The notes beneath the pieces were generated by a model, which worked only from the letters and a program-made list of their open reading frames with translations, was not told the origin of the DNA and searched no databases. 43,771 bases of DNA from an uncultured Pelagibacteraceae bacterium. Lineage in GTDB: Bacteria; Pseudomonadota; Alphaproteobacteria; Pelagibacterales; Pelagibacteraceae. Numbering within the stretch: the stretch's first letter is position 1; each line of letters begins with the position of its first letter. The position numbers and the translations under genes are program-made. The stretch lies in contig CACBCE010000010.1 of NCBI GenBank assembly GCA_902537665.1, positions 1 to 43,771 on the forward strand, in the 5' to 3' direction. This document shows positions 1 through 8,532 of this stretch, piece by piece.

Positions 1-456
1 GTTTTTGAGATAAATATTGATCCTTTAAGTCAAAGAATTTCTGATATTCCTCTTTTAATTAATTATTTTGTAAAAAAGATCTCAGAAAATTATAATATTA
101 AAACTTTTGAAATTGATCAGAATAATAGTTATATTTTAAACCATGAATGGCACGGTAATGTGAGAGAGTTAAGAAACTTAATCGAGAGAATCGCCATTTT
201 ACAACCAAATACACAAGATAAAATTTCAAATATTATTAAAGAATCTTTAAAAAGTGGTATTAATAAGAATAAATTTAATGAAAACGATTTATCGGTGCCT
301 CTAAAGGAAGCTAGAGAAAAATTCGAAAAAGAGTATTTAACTATACAGCTTAAAAAATTTAATGGAAATATATCAAAAACAGCATCATTTGTTGGTATGG
401 AAAGAAGTGCGCTTCATAGAAAGCTTAAAGGTCTAGGAATAAAAGAATTTAATTAG
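1..456 (+). CDS. ntrX: NtrX nitrogen response regulator, C-terminal part (5' end outside the window)
   Basis: The reading frame is open from base 1, so this is the last 151 codons of a longer gene. NtrX is the response regulator of the NtrY-NtrX two-component system, which in alphaproteobacteria links nitrogen and redox state to transcription. Visible here is the end of the AAA+ domain (LSQRISDIPLL near residue 14 of the fragment, then the W-x-GNVRELRN motif near residue 50) and a C-terminal Fis-type helix-turn-helix at about residues 122-147 (GNISKTASFVGMERSALHRK), which closely matches NtrX rather than NtrC. The receiver domain and the Walker A and GAFTGA regions lie upstream of the window. 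trkA starts one base after the stop; ntrYX-trkA is a known alphaproteobacterial order, which supports the call. Confidence 0.9.
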   Translation, partial: VFEINIDPLSQRISDIPLLINYFVKKISENYNIKTFEIDQNNSYILNHEWHGNVRELRNLIERIAILQPNTQDKISNIIKESLKSGINKNKFNENDLSVPLKEAREKFEKEYLTIQLKKFNGNISKTASFVGMERSALHRKLKGLGIKEFN

Positions 457-457
457 A

Positions 458-1849
458 ATGAATATAATTATTTGTGGAGCTGGCAGAGTAGGATTCACCA
501 TCGCAAAATTACTTAGTGAACAGGGTCATTCTATCACTGTAATTGATCAATCAAGCGAGGATATTCAAAAGATAAATGACTCGTTAGATGTTAAAGCTAT
601 AGTTGGAAAAGCTACCTATCCTTCAATACTTGAAAAAGCGAATGCAAGTGAAACAGATATGATTATTGCTGTCACAAGAAATGACGAAATTAATATGTTA
701 ATTTGTCAAATTGCTTTTTCTATATTCAATATTCAAAAAAAAATAGCAAGAATAAGGTCTCAAGATTATTTAAATCCTAAATTTACAAGAGTATACAATA
801 AAGAAAACTTACCAATTGATGTAATAATTTCTCCTGAGATTGAAATTGCAAAATCAATTCAAAGAAAATTAGAAGCTCCAGGTGCACTTGATAGTGTCCC
901 ATTTGCAGATAGTCAAATAAGGCTTTTAGAAATATTAATAAAAGACAATTGTAAATTAATAGGTCTAAAGTTAAATGAATTAACTAAAAAATTTCCTAAC
1001 CTTGAAGCTAATATAATAGCAATAATAAGGGGAGATAAATCTTTTATTCCAAAAAAAACTGATCAAGTTCAAGAGAATGATAAAATTTATGTAATTAGTA
1101 ATGCTTCTCAAATGGTAGAAACTTTAGAGGCTTTTGGTCATACTGAAAAAATATCTAAAAAGATTTTGATAATTGGAGGAGGAAATATTGGCTTCAATTT
1201 GGCAAAAAATATTGAGGAAACTCTTGAGGGAGTAAGAGTTAAAATAGTAGAGAAAGATAAAACACGTGCAGAATTTTTAGCTAATGAACTAAATAATTCA
1301 ATTGTAATTAATGGAAATGGGCTAGATGAAGAAGTTTTATCTGAAGCAAATTTAGATGAAGCAGAAACAGTTCTCGCATTAACAAATGATGATGAAGATA
1401 ATTTGATGGTGAGTGTCCTTGTGGAGAAATTTGCTAAAGATCAAAAAGATATTAATGATAAAAGAACAATGGCTTTAATCAATAAACCAAATTATTCATT
1501 ATTACAGTCTTCTTTAAAAATTGATGATTTGATTGATCCAAGAATGAATACAGTATCAAGTATTCTCAAACATGTTCATAAAGGAACAATTGAGAATGCA
1601 TACACAATATCCAATGGTGAATATGAGGTTATAGAGGCTGAAATTATTGAAACGTCAGAATTGATTAATAAAGAATTAAAAAACGCAAATCTACCAGATC
1701 AAATCAGAATTGGTGCAGTGTTGAGAGATAAAAAAGTGATTATTCCAAAATCAGATTTTGTTTTTCAAAATGATGATAAAATTGTTTTGATTGTCAAAAA
1801 AGATACTATATCAGTTATGGAAAATCTTTTTAGATTAAGCTCTGTTTGA
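458..1849 (+). CDS. trkA: Trk potassium uptake system regulatory subunit TrkA
   Basis: TrkA is the cytosolic NAD(H)- and nucleotide-binding gating subunit of the Trk potassium channel, working with the membrane protein TrkH. The 463-residue protein has the usual duplicated layout: a first RCK_N Rossmann domain starting at residue 2 with the GxGxxG motif at residues 7-12 (GAGRVG), an RCK_C domain, a second Rossmann domain with GGGNIG near residues 239-244, and a second RCK_C domain to the end. The length is normal for the family. It begins one base after ntrX and is followed after four bases by trkH, so the three genes are probably one transcript. Confidence 0.95.
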   Translation: MNIIICGAGRVGFTIAKLLSEQGHSITVIDQSSEDIQKINDSLDVKAIVGKATYPSILEKANASETDMIIAVTRNDEINMLICQIAFSIFNIQKKIARIRSQDYLNPKFTRVYNKENLPIDVIISPEIEIAKSIQRKLEAPGALDSVPFADSQIRLLEILIKDNCKLIGLKLNELTKKFPNLEANIIAIIRGDKSFIPKKTDQVQENDKIYVISNASQMVETLEAFGHTEKISKKILIIGGGNIGFNLAKNIEETLEGVRVKIVEKDKTRAEFLANELNNSIVINGNGLDEEVLSEANLDEAETVLALTNDDEDNLMVSVLVEKFAKDQKDINDKRTMALINKPNYSLLQSSLKIDDLIDPRMNTVSSILKHVHKGTIENAYTISNGEYEVIEAEIIETSELINKELKNANLPDQIRIGAVLRDKKVIIPKSDFVFQNDDKIVLIVKKDTISVMENLFRLSSV

Positions 1850-1853
1850 TTTA

Positions 1854-3260
1854 ATGTTTGGGTTACAAATTAAATATTTGAGTTTTTTTTTTGGCATTAC
1901 ATCGGTTCTGTCTTTTTTTAATATAATTTATTCATATTATTTTAATCTTTATTTAAATTTAGATACATATTATTACACATTAATAACTTCAATTTTGATT
2001 TTCTTGATTTTTTATAAATTTGGAAATGAAAATAAAAAATCAAATATTTTTGAAAAAATATTAACTATTTTTTTAGGCTATTTACTAATTCCTCTAATTT
2101 TATCTATTCCATTATATTTTAGTATTTATGATCTAACTTTTTTAAATTCATATTTTGAGTCTATTTCAGGTTTTACATCCACAGGATTTTCAATTTTTGA
2201 AAATATAAAACTTATCGACCAAAGCTTGATAATTTGGAGATCCTCAATTCAATGGATTGGTGGTTTGTATTTTTTATTTTCAATCATATATTTGATAGAT
2301 ATTTATGATGAAAGTTTTAAAAAAACATTAACAAACTTCACATCTTTTAACAGCTCAGAAAGTTTTAAACAAGCAACTAAAATTTTTATATTATATTCTT
2401 CACTTACAATATTCATATTCATATTGTTGAGGTTATTTTCAATAAGAACATTTGACTCCTTAAATCTTGCTTTAACAATAATTTCATCTGGTGGTTTCTT
2501 ACCAGTCAACGATTTATCAAATATAATAAAAGATAATTATCAAGTAATAGTTATATCCTTGTCAATGCTTTTTTCATTTTTTAGTTTATTTTTTATTTAT
2601 AATTTATTTTTCTCTAAAAAAAAAAATATTAATTTTTTTTATGAAGATTTACATTTAGTTGTATACTTAATAACTGTTGTATCTATATTTTTTATTTTTT
2701 TTAGTTTTAATTATGATTTTTTATATAATTTTTTAGCCATAACTAGTAGTATATCAAATATTGGTTTTTCGCTTAATGCTCAACAAACCAATTTAGATTT
2801 TGTTTATTTAATATTAGTAATTATCGGTGGCTCTTTTTTTTCGACTAGTTCTGGATTAAGATTCATTAAAGTATATTCACTTTTTAAATTTTCTTTAAAT
2901 CAGATTCTATCTTTTAGTAAACCAAAGAATGTTTTTATGAACAAACTTATATTTACAAAAATAAATTTTAATCTTGATGAAATAAATAAATATTTTTTAA
3001 CGATAGCAATTTTTATTTTATCTTTATTTACATTAGTTTCCTTATTAAGTTTAGGTGGAATTGACTTTGTAAATTCAATTAAATTGTCTATTTTAACTTT
3101 AATGAACACTGTAAATTCCTCAATTTATGGTTTAAACGAATTTGATTTTAATAATCTTGAATTTTTTACAAAATTTTGTCTTATTTTCTTTATGATTGTT
3201 GGAAGAATAGAGTTGTTAACAATATTACTTCTAATAAGAAAATTTCTTTTTAAAAATTAG
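1854..3260 (+). CDS. trkH: Trk potassium uptake system membrane subunit TrkH
   Basis: This 468-residue, very hydrophobic protein is the pore-forming partner of TrkA. TrkH/KtrB proteins carry four membrane-pore-membrane repeats, each with a filter glycine. Candidate filter segments can be seen as SGFTSTGFS (about residue 104), SSGGFLPV, SISNIGFSL and a degenerate last repeat (MNTVNSSIYG). The length is close to the usual 480. No Shine-Dalgarno sequence is evident; the ATG lies four bases after the trkA stop, so translation is probably coupled. Codons are extremely AT-rich, as expected for a membrane protein in this genome. The exact start is uncertain by a few codons. I infer that it ends the operon, because tRNA-Arg follows within 35 bases. 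Confidence 0.88.
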   Translation: MFGLQIKYLSFFFGITSVLSFFNIIYSYYFNLYLNLDTYYYTLITSILIFLIFYKFGNENKKSNIFEKILTIFLGYLLIPLILSIPLYFSIYDLTFLNSYFESISGFTSTGFSIFENIKLIDQSLIIWRSSIQWIGGLYFLFSIIYLIDIYDESFKKTLTNFTSFNSSESFKQATKIFILYSSLTIFIFILLRLFSIRTFDSLNLALTIISSGGFLPVNDLSNIIKDNYQVIVISLSMLFSFFSLFFIYNLFFSKKKNINFFYEDLHLVVYLITVVSIFFIFFSFNYDFLYNFLAITSSISNIGFSLNAQQTNLDFVYLILVIIGGSFFSTSSGLRFIKVYSLFKFSLNQILSFSKPKNVFMNKLIFTKINFNLDEINKYFLTIAIFILSLFTLVSLLSLGGIDFVNSIKLSILTLMNTVNSSIYGLNEFDFNNLEFFTKFCLIFFMIVGRIELLTILLLIRKFLFKN

Positions 3261-3292
3261 ATAATTATTGTATATGTATGTCTTAACTATTT

Positions 3293-3369
3293 GCGCCCTT
3301 AGCTCAGCTGGATAGAGCATCGGTTTTCTAAACCGAGGGTCGTAGGTTCGAATCCTTCAGGGCGCGCCA
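3293..3369 (+). tRNA. tRNA-Arg (anticodon TCT)
   Basis: The sequence folds into a full cloverleaf. The acceptor stem is GCGCCCT paired with AGGGCGC, the D arm starts AGCTCAGCTGGATAGAGC, the anticodon stem TCGGT/ACCGA encloses the loop TTTCTAA with anticodon TCT, and the T arm contains GGTTCGAATCC. The discriminator G is followed by an encoded CCA at 3367-3369. It decodes AGA, which is the dominant arginine codon in the surrounding genes. Confidence 0.97.
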
Positions 3370-3487
3370 TACATCAATTTTCTCTGTAATTTTAATATAA
3401 TTATTTTCTTGACTAGAATTTTATGAAGTCAAAAAACTCAATAAATTTCTCTTGAAGAGTATTTTTGAACATGCTTAAATTAAAAAT

Positions 3488-3524
3488 ATTCAAAAGTAAT
3501 TTTGAATTATTTGTTAACAAATAA
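3488..3524 (+). promoter_or_regulatory. Leader of aapJ: hairpin and perfect 18-base palindrome
   Basis: An 8-bp inverted repeat ATTCAAAA-gtaa-TTTTGAAT lies at 3488-3507. Directly after it, sharing one base, is the perfect palindrome TTATTTGTTAACAAATAA at 3507-3524. The palindrome ends 19 bases before the aapJ ATG and 10 bases before the AGGAAG ribosome binding site. A perfect palindrome of this size fits a dimeric repressor site or an mRNA hairpin near the ribosome binding site. I cannot name the regulator. Further upstream, TTGACT (3409-3414) and AGTCAA (3427-3432) form another short inverted repeat. Confidence 0.45.
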
Positions 3525-3543
3525 ATAAACAATAGGAAGAAAT

Positions 3544-4584
3544 ATGTTTAAATACTTAAAACAATTAACTTCTTTAGTTGCTATGGTTGTTGTGTTGTTC
3601 ACTTTTACAACAGAGTCTATGGCTGCTAAAAAATCTAAAACACTTAAAAACACTCAAAAGAAGGGTTTTGTAAGATGTGGAGTATCTCAAGGTCTTCCAG
3701 GATTTTCCAATGCTGATGCTGCAGGAAATTGGACTGGTATTGACGTTGATGTATGTAGAGCAGTAGCTGCTGCAGTACTAGGTGATGCAAACAAAGTTAA
3801 GTTTACACCACTAAGTGCTAAAGAAAGGTTTACAGCTTTAACTTCTGGTGAGATTGATATCTTATCAAGAAACACAACTTGGACTCTTTCTAGAGATGCT
3901 GATATCGGACTTACATTCGTTGGAGTAAATTTCTACGATGGCCAAGGTTTTATGGTTAGAAAAAGTTCTGGTATTACTTCAACAAGCCAATTCAAAGATG
4001 GTATCTCAGCTTGTACTAACATTGGTACAACAACTGAGTTAAATATGAGAGACTTTTTTAATTCTAAAGGGATCAAATACGAACCAGTTGCTTTTGAAAA
4101 AGCTGATGAAGTTGTAGCTGCTTATGATGCAGGTAGATGTGATACTTACACTACTGATAAATCTGGTCTTGCTGCACAGAGAACAAAAATGTCTAATCCA
4201 GATGAACACATTGTGTTACCTGAAACTGTTTCAAAAGAGCCATTAGGTCCTGTTGTGAGACAAGGTGATTCTGTGTGGGAAGATATCGTAAGATGGTCAT
4301 TAAATACTATGATCGAGGCAGAAGAATACGGTATTACATCAGCAAACGCAGATATGATGAAAACTTCTGATAATCCAGCTATTAAAAGATTAGTTGGTGC
4401 AGAAGGTGAATTAGGTGCTGCTTTTGGTCTAGATAACGACTGGAGTTTAAGAATTATTAAGCAAGTTGGTAACTATGGTGAAAGCTATAAAAGAAATATA
4501 GCAGACACTGGAATTTTACCTGATAGAGGTCCAAATGAATTATGGACTAAGGGTGGAATTCTTTACGTACCACCTGCAAGATAA
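3544..4584 (+). CDS. aapJ: General L-amino-acid ABC transporter periplasmic binding protein
   Basis: This is the solute-binding protein of the AapJQMP/BztABCD family of broad-specificity amino-acid importers (glutamate, glutamine, aspartate and others). Residues 1-27 look like a Sec signal peptide: basic start, hydrophobic core VAMVVVLFTF, then ESMA before the mature AKK. The mature part is a type-II periplasmic binding protein (SBP_bac_3), with VRCGVSQGLPGFSN near the start and FTALTSGEIDIL in the ligand-binding lobe. The 346 residues match the family. It has an AGGAAG ribosome binding site and a clearly higher G+C and less skewed codon use than its membrane partners, consistent with high expression. 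A strong terminator separates it from aapQ. The symbol yhdW is used for the same gene in some genomes. Confidence 0.93.
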   Translation: MFKYLKQLTSLVAMVVVLFTFTTESMAAKKSKTLKNTQKKGFVRCGVSQGLPGFSNADAAGNWTGIDVDVCRAVAAAVLGDANKVKFTPLSAKERFTALTSGEIDILSRNTTWTLSRDADIGLTFVGVNFYDGQGFMVRKSSGITSTSQFKDGISACTNIGTTTELNMRDFFNSKGIKYEPVAFEKADEVVAAYDAGRCDTYTTDKSGLAAQRTKMSNPDEHIVLPETVSKEPLGPVVRQGDSVWEDIVRWSLNTMIEAEEYGITSANADMMKTSDNPAIKRLVGAEGELGAAFGLDNDWSLRIIKQVGNYGESYKRNIADTGILPDRGPNELWTKGGILYVPPAR

Positions 4585-4604
4585 TTGCATATTTAAATGA
4601 TTAA

Positions 4605-4635
4605 AAAGGGCTAGATTTTTCTAGCCCTTTTTTTT
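4605..4635 (+). terminator. Intrinsic terminator between aapJ and aapQ
   Basis: A perfect 10-bp stem AAAGGGCTAG / CTAGCCCTTT encloses the 6-base loop ATTTTT, and the T-rich second arm runs on into a T tract (4628-4635). It starts 20 bases after the aapJ stop. It fits a rho-independent terminator that ends most transcripts after the binding protein and lets some reach aapQMP. Confidence 0.9.
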
Positions 4636-4659
4636 ATAAGCTTCTATATTATTCCCATC

Positions 4660-5811
4660 GTGAATTTCAAACTTAAAGATATTGTTCCACAATTAATTAC
4701 AGTTACTGCTGTCGTATTAGTCTTTGGTTTTTTTACCTACAACGCTCAGATTAATATGGAAAATAGAGGGATTGATTTTGGTTATGGGTTTTTATCACAA
4801 GAGTCCTCTTTCGATGTACAATTTTCATTAATAGAATACGATGGTTCACATTCATATTTTAGAGCTTATTTAGTTGGGTTATTGAATACAATTCTAGTTT
4901 CAGTTATTGGAATTATAATTGCAACTATTCTTGGAGTAATAGTTGGTGTAGCAAGGTTATCTCCTAATTATCTGATAAATAAATTTGCTGCCTTTTATGT
5001 TGAGTTTTTTAGAAATATTCCATTACTGCTTCAAATATTTTTTTGGTATTTTGCTGCACTAAGAGCTTTACCGCTACCACAAGATGCAGAAGCAATTTTT
5101 GGTGTTTTTTTCTTAACCATTAAAGGTCTTTATGTTCCAGCGTTTATTTGGCAAAATTTTAGTGTTTTCTTTTATTCAATAGTGGCAGCAATAATTGCAA
5201 TAATTGTTATTCGTATTCATGCTAAGAGAGTTCAAGAAAATCAAGGAAAACAAATACCAGTATTTTTGATCTCAATAGGATTAATATTTATTTTACCTCT
5301 TTTAAGTTTTTTAATTGGTGGAGTAGGTATTTCATTTGAAGTTCCTGTTTTAAAACAATTAGCTACAACTTCTTTCATATATGAGGGCGGAGTAAGTTTA
5401 CCTCCAGAATTGATAGCTCTTACTTTATCATTATCTCTATACACAGCTACTTTTATTGCAGAGTGTGTAAGAGCAGGAATTCAAGGTGTAGGTAAAGGAC
5501 AAAAAGAGGCTGCGGCATCTATAGGATTAACTCCAAATCAGGTGCTTAAACTTGTAATTATGCCTCAAGCTTTAAGAATAATAATTCCACCAACAACAAA
5601 CCAATATTTAAATTTAACAAAAAACTCTTCATTGGCAGCAGCTATCGCTTATCCAGATTTGGTTTTAGTGTTTGCAGGGACTGCTTTAATGCAAACAGGA
5701 AAGGCTATTGAAATAGTTTCTATAACTATGTTTACCTATTTAACATTAAGTATTTCAATTTCACTTTTAATGAATTGGTATAACAAAAAAATTGCTATAC
5801 AGGAAAAATGA
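4660..5811 (+). CDS. aapQ: General L-amino-acid ABC transporter permease AapQ
   Basis: This is the first of two inner-membrane permeases of the amino-acid importer. The 383-residue protein starts with GTG at 4660, which sits just after the terminator and gives the expected N-terminus with its first membrane helix at about residues 13-28. HisM-type permease features are an N-terminal TM block (LVGLLNTILVSVIGIIIATI) and a long central insert. The EAA loop near residues 283-305 (EAAASIGLTPNQVLKLVIMP) contacts the ATPase AapP. It overlaps aapM by four bases (ATGA), so the two permeases are translationally coupled. An alternative start further in is possible but would remove the first helix. Confidence 0.92.
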   Translation: MNFKLKDIVPQLITVTAVVLVFGFFTYNAQINMENRGIDFGYGFLSQESSFDVQFSLIEYDGSHSYFRAYLVGLLNTILVSVIGIIIATILGVIVGVARLSPNYLINKFAAFYVEFFRNIPLLLQIFFWYFAALRALPLPQDAEAIFGVFFLTIKGLYVPAFIWQNFSVFFYSIVAAIIAIIVIRIHAKRVQENQGKQIPVFLISIGLIFILPLLSFLIGGVGISFEVPVLKQLATTSFIYEGGVSLPPELIALTLSLSLYTATFIAECVRAGIQGVGKGQKEAAASIGLTPNQVLKLVIMPQALRIIIPPTTNQYLNLTKNSSLAAAIAYPDLVLVFAGTALMQTGKAIEIVSITMFTYLTLSISISLLMNWYNKKIAIQEK

Positions 5812-7253
5812 TGTCAAAAATAAATTTTTTAAAACCTGATAAAAATAATTTAAATACTTTCTTATATTTAGGTTCTTTTTTATTTTTGATTAGTGTATTG
5901 GATGTTTTTATTAATTCATTTTTTAGTTTAAATATAACTGGTTTTTTACCTGGTTTTTTAAGTTTTTTATTCCCTTTAATATTTGGATTTATTGGACTTT
6001 ATTTTATAAGAATTGAGTTTAGCGGAATAAAACAATTAGATCTTTTAAACAAACATATAAATACCAACAACTTTAATGCAGTTCTGTCATTACTGATTAT
6101 ATTTGTAATCATCAAATCTATACCACCAATTCTTAGCTGGTTTGTAATAGATGCTAGTTTTGCAGGTGACTCCAAAGATGTTTGTACGGGTTCAGGAGCA
6201 TGCTGGACATATATTAAAGTTTGGATAAGAAGATTTATGTACGGGATGTATCCAAATGCTGAGCAATGGAGAATAAATTTATCATTTATAGCCTTAGTAT
6301 TAATGGGTTCAGTTGGTTATTTTGCAACTGACAGATTTAAGAAATATTTAACACTTTACTATGTTGTTATTTATCCTCTGATTGCATTTTTATTTATCTT
6401 TTTCTTTATATCTGGTGGTCCCGTATTTTTTGATTTTTCATATGGGATCATTGCAGCTATTTTATCTATTATTTTAGGATTTTTTATACCCGCTAAATAT
6501 AAATTCTATTATTTTTTAATTGTACCTTTAGCTCTTTATATAACTTTAAAGTATTTTATATTTTTTGATGAGTATATTGAGCTAGGTAAATTAGATGGTT
6601 TAAATTGGGTTGAAACTGGAGCTTGGGGAGGATTATCTTTAACTTTTATAATATCTTTTTTCTGCTTAATTTTCTGTTTTCCAATAGGAATGGCTTTTGC
6701 TCTTGGTAGAAGATCAAATTTTCCTTTAATTAGATATATTTCAGTTGGCTTTATTGAATTTTGGAGAGGTGTACCTTTAATAACAGTTTTATTTATGTCA
6801 GCAGTAATGTTTCCAATGTTTTTACCAGAGGATTTTTTCATTGATAAATTAGTAAGGGCAATTATTGCTATTTCATTATTTGAAGCTGCTTATGTTGCAG
6901 AAGTTATACGTGGTGGCTTGCAAGCTTTACCAAGAGGTCAATACGAGGCAGCAAAATCTTTAGGCATGGGATATTGGAAAATGCACATATTTGTAATTCT
7001 TCCCCAAGCACTTAAACTAGTAATACCAGGAATTGCAAATACATTTTTAGCTTTGGTTAAAGATACTCCTTTAATATTTGTAGTAGGTCTTTTGGAAATA
7101 GTTGGAATGTTAAATTTAGCAAAAACTAATCCAAAATGGTTAGGTTTTGCAATGGAAGGATATGTTTTTGCAGCAATAATTTTCTGGATTATTTGTTATG
7201 CAATGAGTAAATATAGTTATAATTTAGAACAAAAATATAAAACAGATAGATAA
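5808..7253 (+). CDS. aapM: General L-amino-acid ABC transporter permease AapM, with extended N-terminus
   Basis: This is the second permease of the importer. The family-typical part starts near residue 100 (KSIPPILSW, then [22 protein letters not shown]) and ends with the permease domain and its EAA loop ([23 protein letters not shown]) near residue 382. At 481 residues it is longer than the roughly 370-435 usual for AapM/BztC. The extra length is an N-terminal stretch of about 85-95 residues with two or three hydrophobic helices. Two in-frame ATGs, at 5808 and 5811, could both serve as start. The gene overlaps aapQ by four bases and is followed by aapP after seven bases. Confidence 0.92.
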   Translation: MMSKINFLKPDKNNLNTFLYLGSFLFLISVLDVFINSFFSLNITGFLPGFLSFLFPLIFGFIGLYFIRIEFSGIKQLDLLNKHINTNNFNAVLSLLIIFVIIKSIPPILSWFVIDASFAGDSKDVCTGSGACWTYIKVWIRRFMYGMYPNAEQWRINLSFIALVLMGSVGYFATDRFKKYLTLYYVVIYPLIAFLFIFFFISGGPVFFDFSYGIIAAILSIILGFFIPAKYKFYYFLIVPLALYITLKYFIFFDEYIELGKLDGLNWVETGAWGGLSLTFIISFFCLIFCFPIGMAFALGRRSNFPLIRYISVGFIEFWRGVPLITVLFMSAVMFPMFLPEDFFIDKLVRAIIAISLFEAAYVAEVIRGGLQALPRGQYEAAKSLGMGYWKMHIFVILPQALKLVIPGIANTFLALVKDTPLIFVVGLLEIVGMLNLAKTNPKWLGFAMEGYVFAAIIFWIICYAMSKYSYNLEQKYKTDR

Positions 7254-7260
7254 AAAAATT

Positions 7261-7995
7261 ATGTCAGATAGCATCATTCAAATTAATAATATGAATAAAT
7301 GGTTTGGTGACTTTCAAGTTTTAAAAAAAATTAATCTAGAGGTTAAACCAAAAGAAAAAATTGTAGTATGTGGTCCTTCAGGATCCGGAAAATCAACTTT
7401 GATTAGATGCATCAATAGATTAGAAGAACATCAAGAGGGAAATATTATTGTTGACGGTACTGAATTGACAGAGGATACAAAAAATATTGAACAAATAAGA
7501 GCTGAAGTTGGTATGGTATTCCAACAATTTAATTTATTTCCTCATTTATCAATTTTAGACAATTGTACATTGGCTCCTATCTGGGTAAAAAAAATGCCAA
7601 AGAAAGAGGCAGAAGAACTAGCATTGAAACATCTAGAAAGAGTGCAAATTCTTGATCAAGCACAAAAATATCCAGGTCAATTATCTGGTGGACAACAACA
7701 AAGAGCTGCAATAGCAAGAGCTTTATGCATGGAGCCAAAAATAATGCTTTTTGATGAACCTACATCAGCTTTAGACCCTGAAATGATTAAAGAAGTGCTT
7801 GATGTAATGGTAAATCTTGCAAAACAAGGTATGACTATGATTGTTGTAACTCACGAAATGGGTTTTGCTAAAGAAGTTGCTGATCAAATGATATTCATGG
7901 ATGAGGGAATGATTGTAGAAAAAGCTGATACCAAGGAATTCTTTGCTAATCCTAAGAGCGATAGGACTAAACTTTTCCTAAGCCAGATACTATAG
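7261..7995 (+). CDS. aapP: General L-amino-acid ABC transporter ATP-binding protein AapP
   Basis: This is the cytosolic ATPase that drives the AapQM permease. The 244 residues are a single ABC domain of the polar-amino-acid (GlnQ/HisP) class: Walker [10 protein letters not shown] at residues 38-46, Q loop [10 protein letters not shown], signature LSGGQQQR at residues 141-148, Walker [15 protein letters not shown] and the switch histidine in VVTHEMGFA. The length is normal. It is the last gene of the aapQMP set. No convincing terminator follows; the hairpin at 8053-8080 is followed by A rather than T residues. Confidence 0.96.
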   Translation: MSDSIIQINNMNKWFGDFQVLKKINLEVKPKEKIVVCGPSGSGKSTLIRCINRLEEHQEGNIIVDGTELTEDTKNIEQIRAEVGMVFQQFNLFPHLSILDNCTLAPIWVKKMPKKEAEELALKHLERVQILDQAQKYPGQLSGGQQQRAAIARALCMEPKIMLFDEPTSALDPEMIKEVLDVMVNLAKQGMTMIVVTHEMGFAKEVADQMIFMDEGMIVEKADTKEFFANPKSDRTKLFLSQIL

Positions 7996-8052
7996 ATACT
8001 AGCAATTTCAAGGAATTTTTCTTAAATTTTATCATAAGTATTGCTTGACATA

Positions 8053-8080
8053 TTTTTGGAATAGCAGGTATTTCCAAAAA
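8053..8080. promoter_or_regulatory. Inverted repeat over a possible promoter, upstream of the XRE regulator
   Basis: TTTTTGGAA (8053-8061) and TTCCAAAAA (8072-8080) form a perfect 9-bp inverted repeat with a 10-base spacer. It starts three bases after a TTGACA hexamer (8045-8050) and covers the place where a -10 element would lie (TATTTC at 8069-8074, a weak match). It fits an operator overlapping a promoter. It is not a normal terminator for aapP, because it is followed by A residues on the plus strand. Confidence 0.4.
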
Positions 8081-8109
8081 AATAAAAAAAAAATACTGTT
8101 GCAGTAAAG

Positions 8110-8138
8110 ATTAAAAACCTGTTCAATCTGTTTTTAAT
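8110..8138. promoter_or_regulatory. Second inverted repeat, candidate operator of the XRE regulator
   Basis: ATTAAAAAC (8110-8118) and GTTTTTAAT (8130-8138) are perfect 9-bp arms with an 11-base spacer, giving a half-site spacing of 20 bases, about two helical turns. The repeat ends 20 bases before the ATG of the helix-turn-helix gene. Autoregulation by a dimeric XRE protein is the natural reading, but it is inferred. Confidence 0.42.
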
Positions 8139-8158
8139 AAAAATTAAGAGGGGTCTTA

Positions 8159-8527
8159 ATGGAAGATAATTTTAATAAGCATTTAGGCAATAAGCTTAAG
8201 CTTAGACGACTAGCATTAGGTTTAACGCAAACAAAAGTAGCAAAAGCAATCAACGTAACATTCCAACAAATACAAAAATATGAAAAGGGTACAAATGGTG
8301 TGAGTTCAATAAGATTATTGCAACTCTCAAATTATTTAAAAGTGCCAATAAACTATTTTTTTGAAGATTTTTCAGAATACTTAATAAATTTAGAGAAATC
8401 TCAAGAAGGTCACATGACAGTTAATTACAATTTCTTGGTAAAGTTATATTCGGAATTAAATAACGATCAAAAACTGAAATTTAATAAATCTTTACAAGTT
8501 TCTAATAATATTTCAAAGGTTGGGTAG
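8159..8527 (+). CDS. XRE-family helix-turn-helix transcriptional regulator
   Basis: This 122-residue DNA-binding protein has an N-terminal HTH_3/Cro-CI domain at about residues 8-65. It reads LGNKLKLRRLALGLTQTKVA, then FQQIQKYEKGTNGVSSIRL and VPINYFFEDF. The recognition stretch TFQQIQKYEKGTN is the hallmark of a widespread alphaproteobacterial group that includes PraR-like regulators, some of them involved in surface, symbiosis or quorum traits. The C-terminal 50 residues are not recognisable. A GAGGGG-like ribosome binding site lies just upstream of the ATG. The stop is only five bases from the 3' end of the oppositely oriented tRNA-Asn gene, with no terminator between them. The target genes are unknown. 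Confidence 0.88.
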   Translation: MEDNFNKHLGNKLKLRRLALGLTQTKVAKAINVTFQQIQKYEKGTNGVSSIRLLQLSNYLKVPINYFFEDFSEYLINLEKSQEGHMTVNYNFLVKLYSELNNDQKLKFNKSLQVSNNISKVG

Positions 8528-8532
8528 GTTTT

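Noticed and set aside
3370-3543. A metabolite riboswitch in the aapJ leader
   Set aside because: Hairpins exist, but I recognise no conserved riboswitch core, and the leader is very AT-rich so weak hairpins are expected by chance.
6536-6841. 101-codon frame on the minus strand inside aapM
   Set aside because: Antisense to a membrane permease; Lys/Pro-rich product is the expected complement of hydrophobic codons.
8053-8080. Hairpin as an intrinsic terminator of aapQMP
   Set aside because: The stem is AT-rich and is followed by A residues, not T, on the transcribed plus strand; kept only as a candidate operator.
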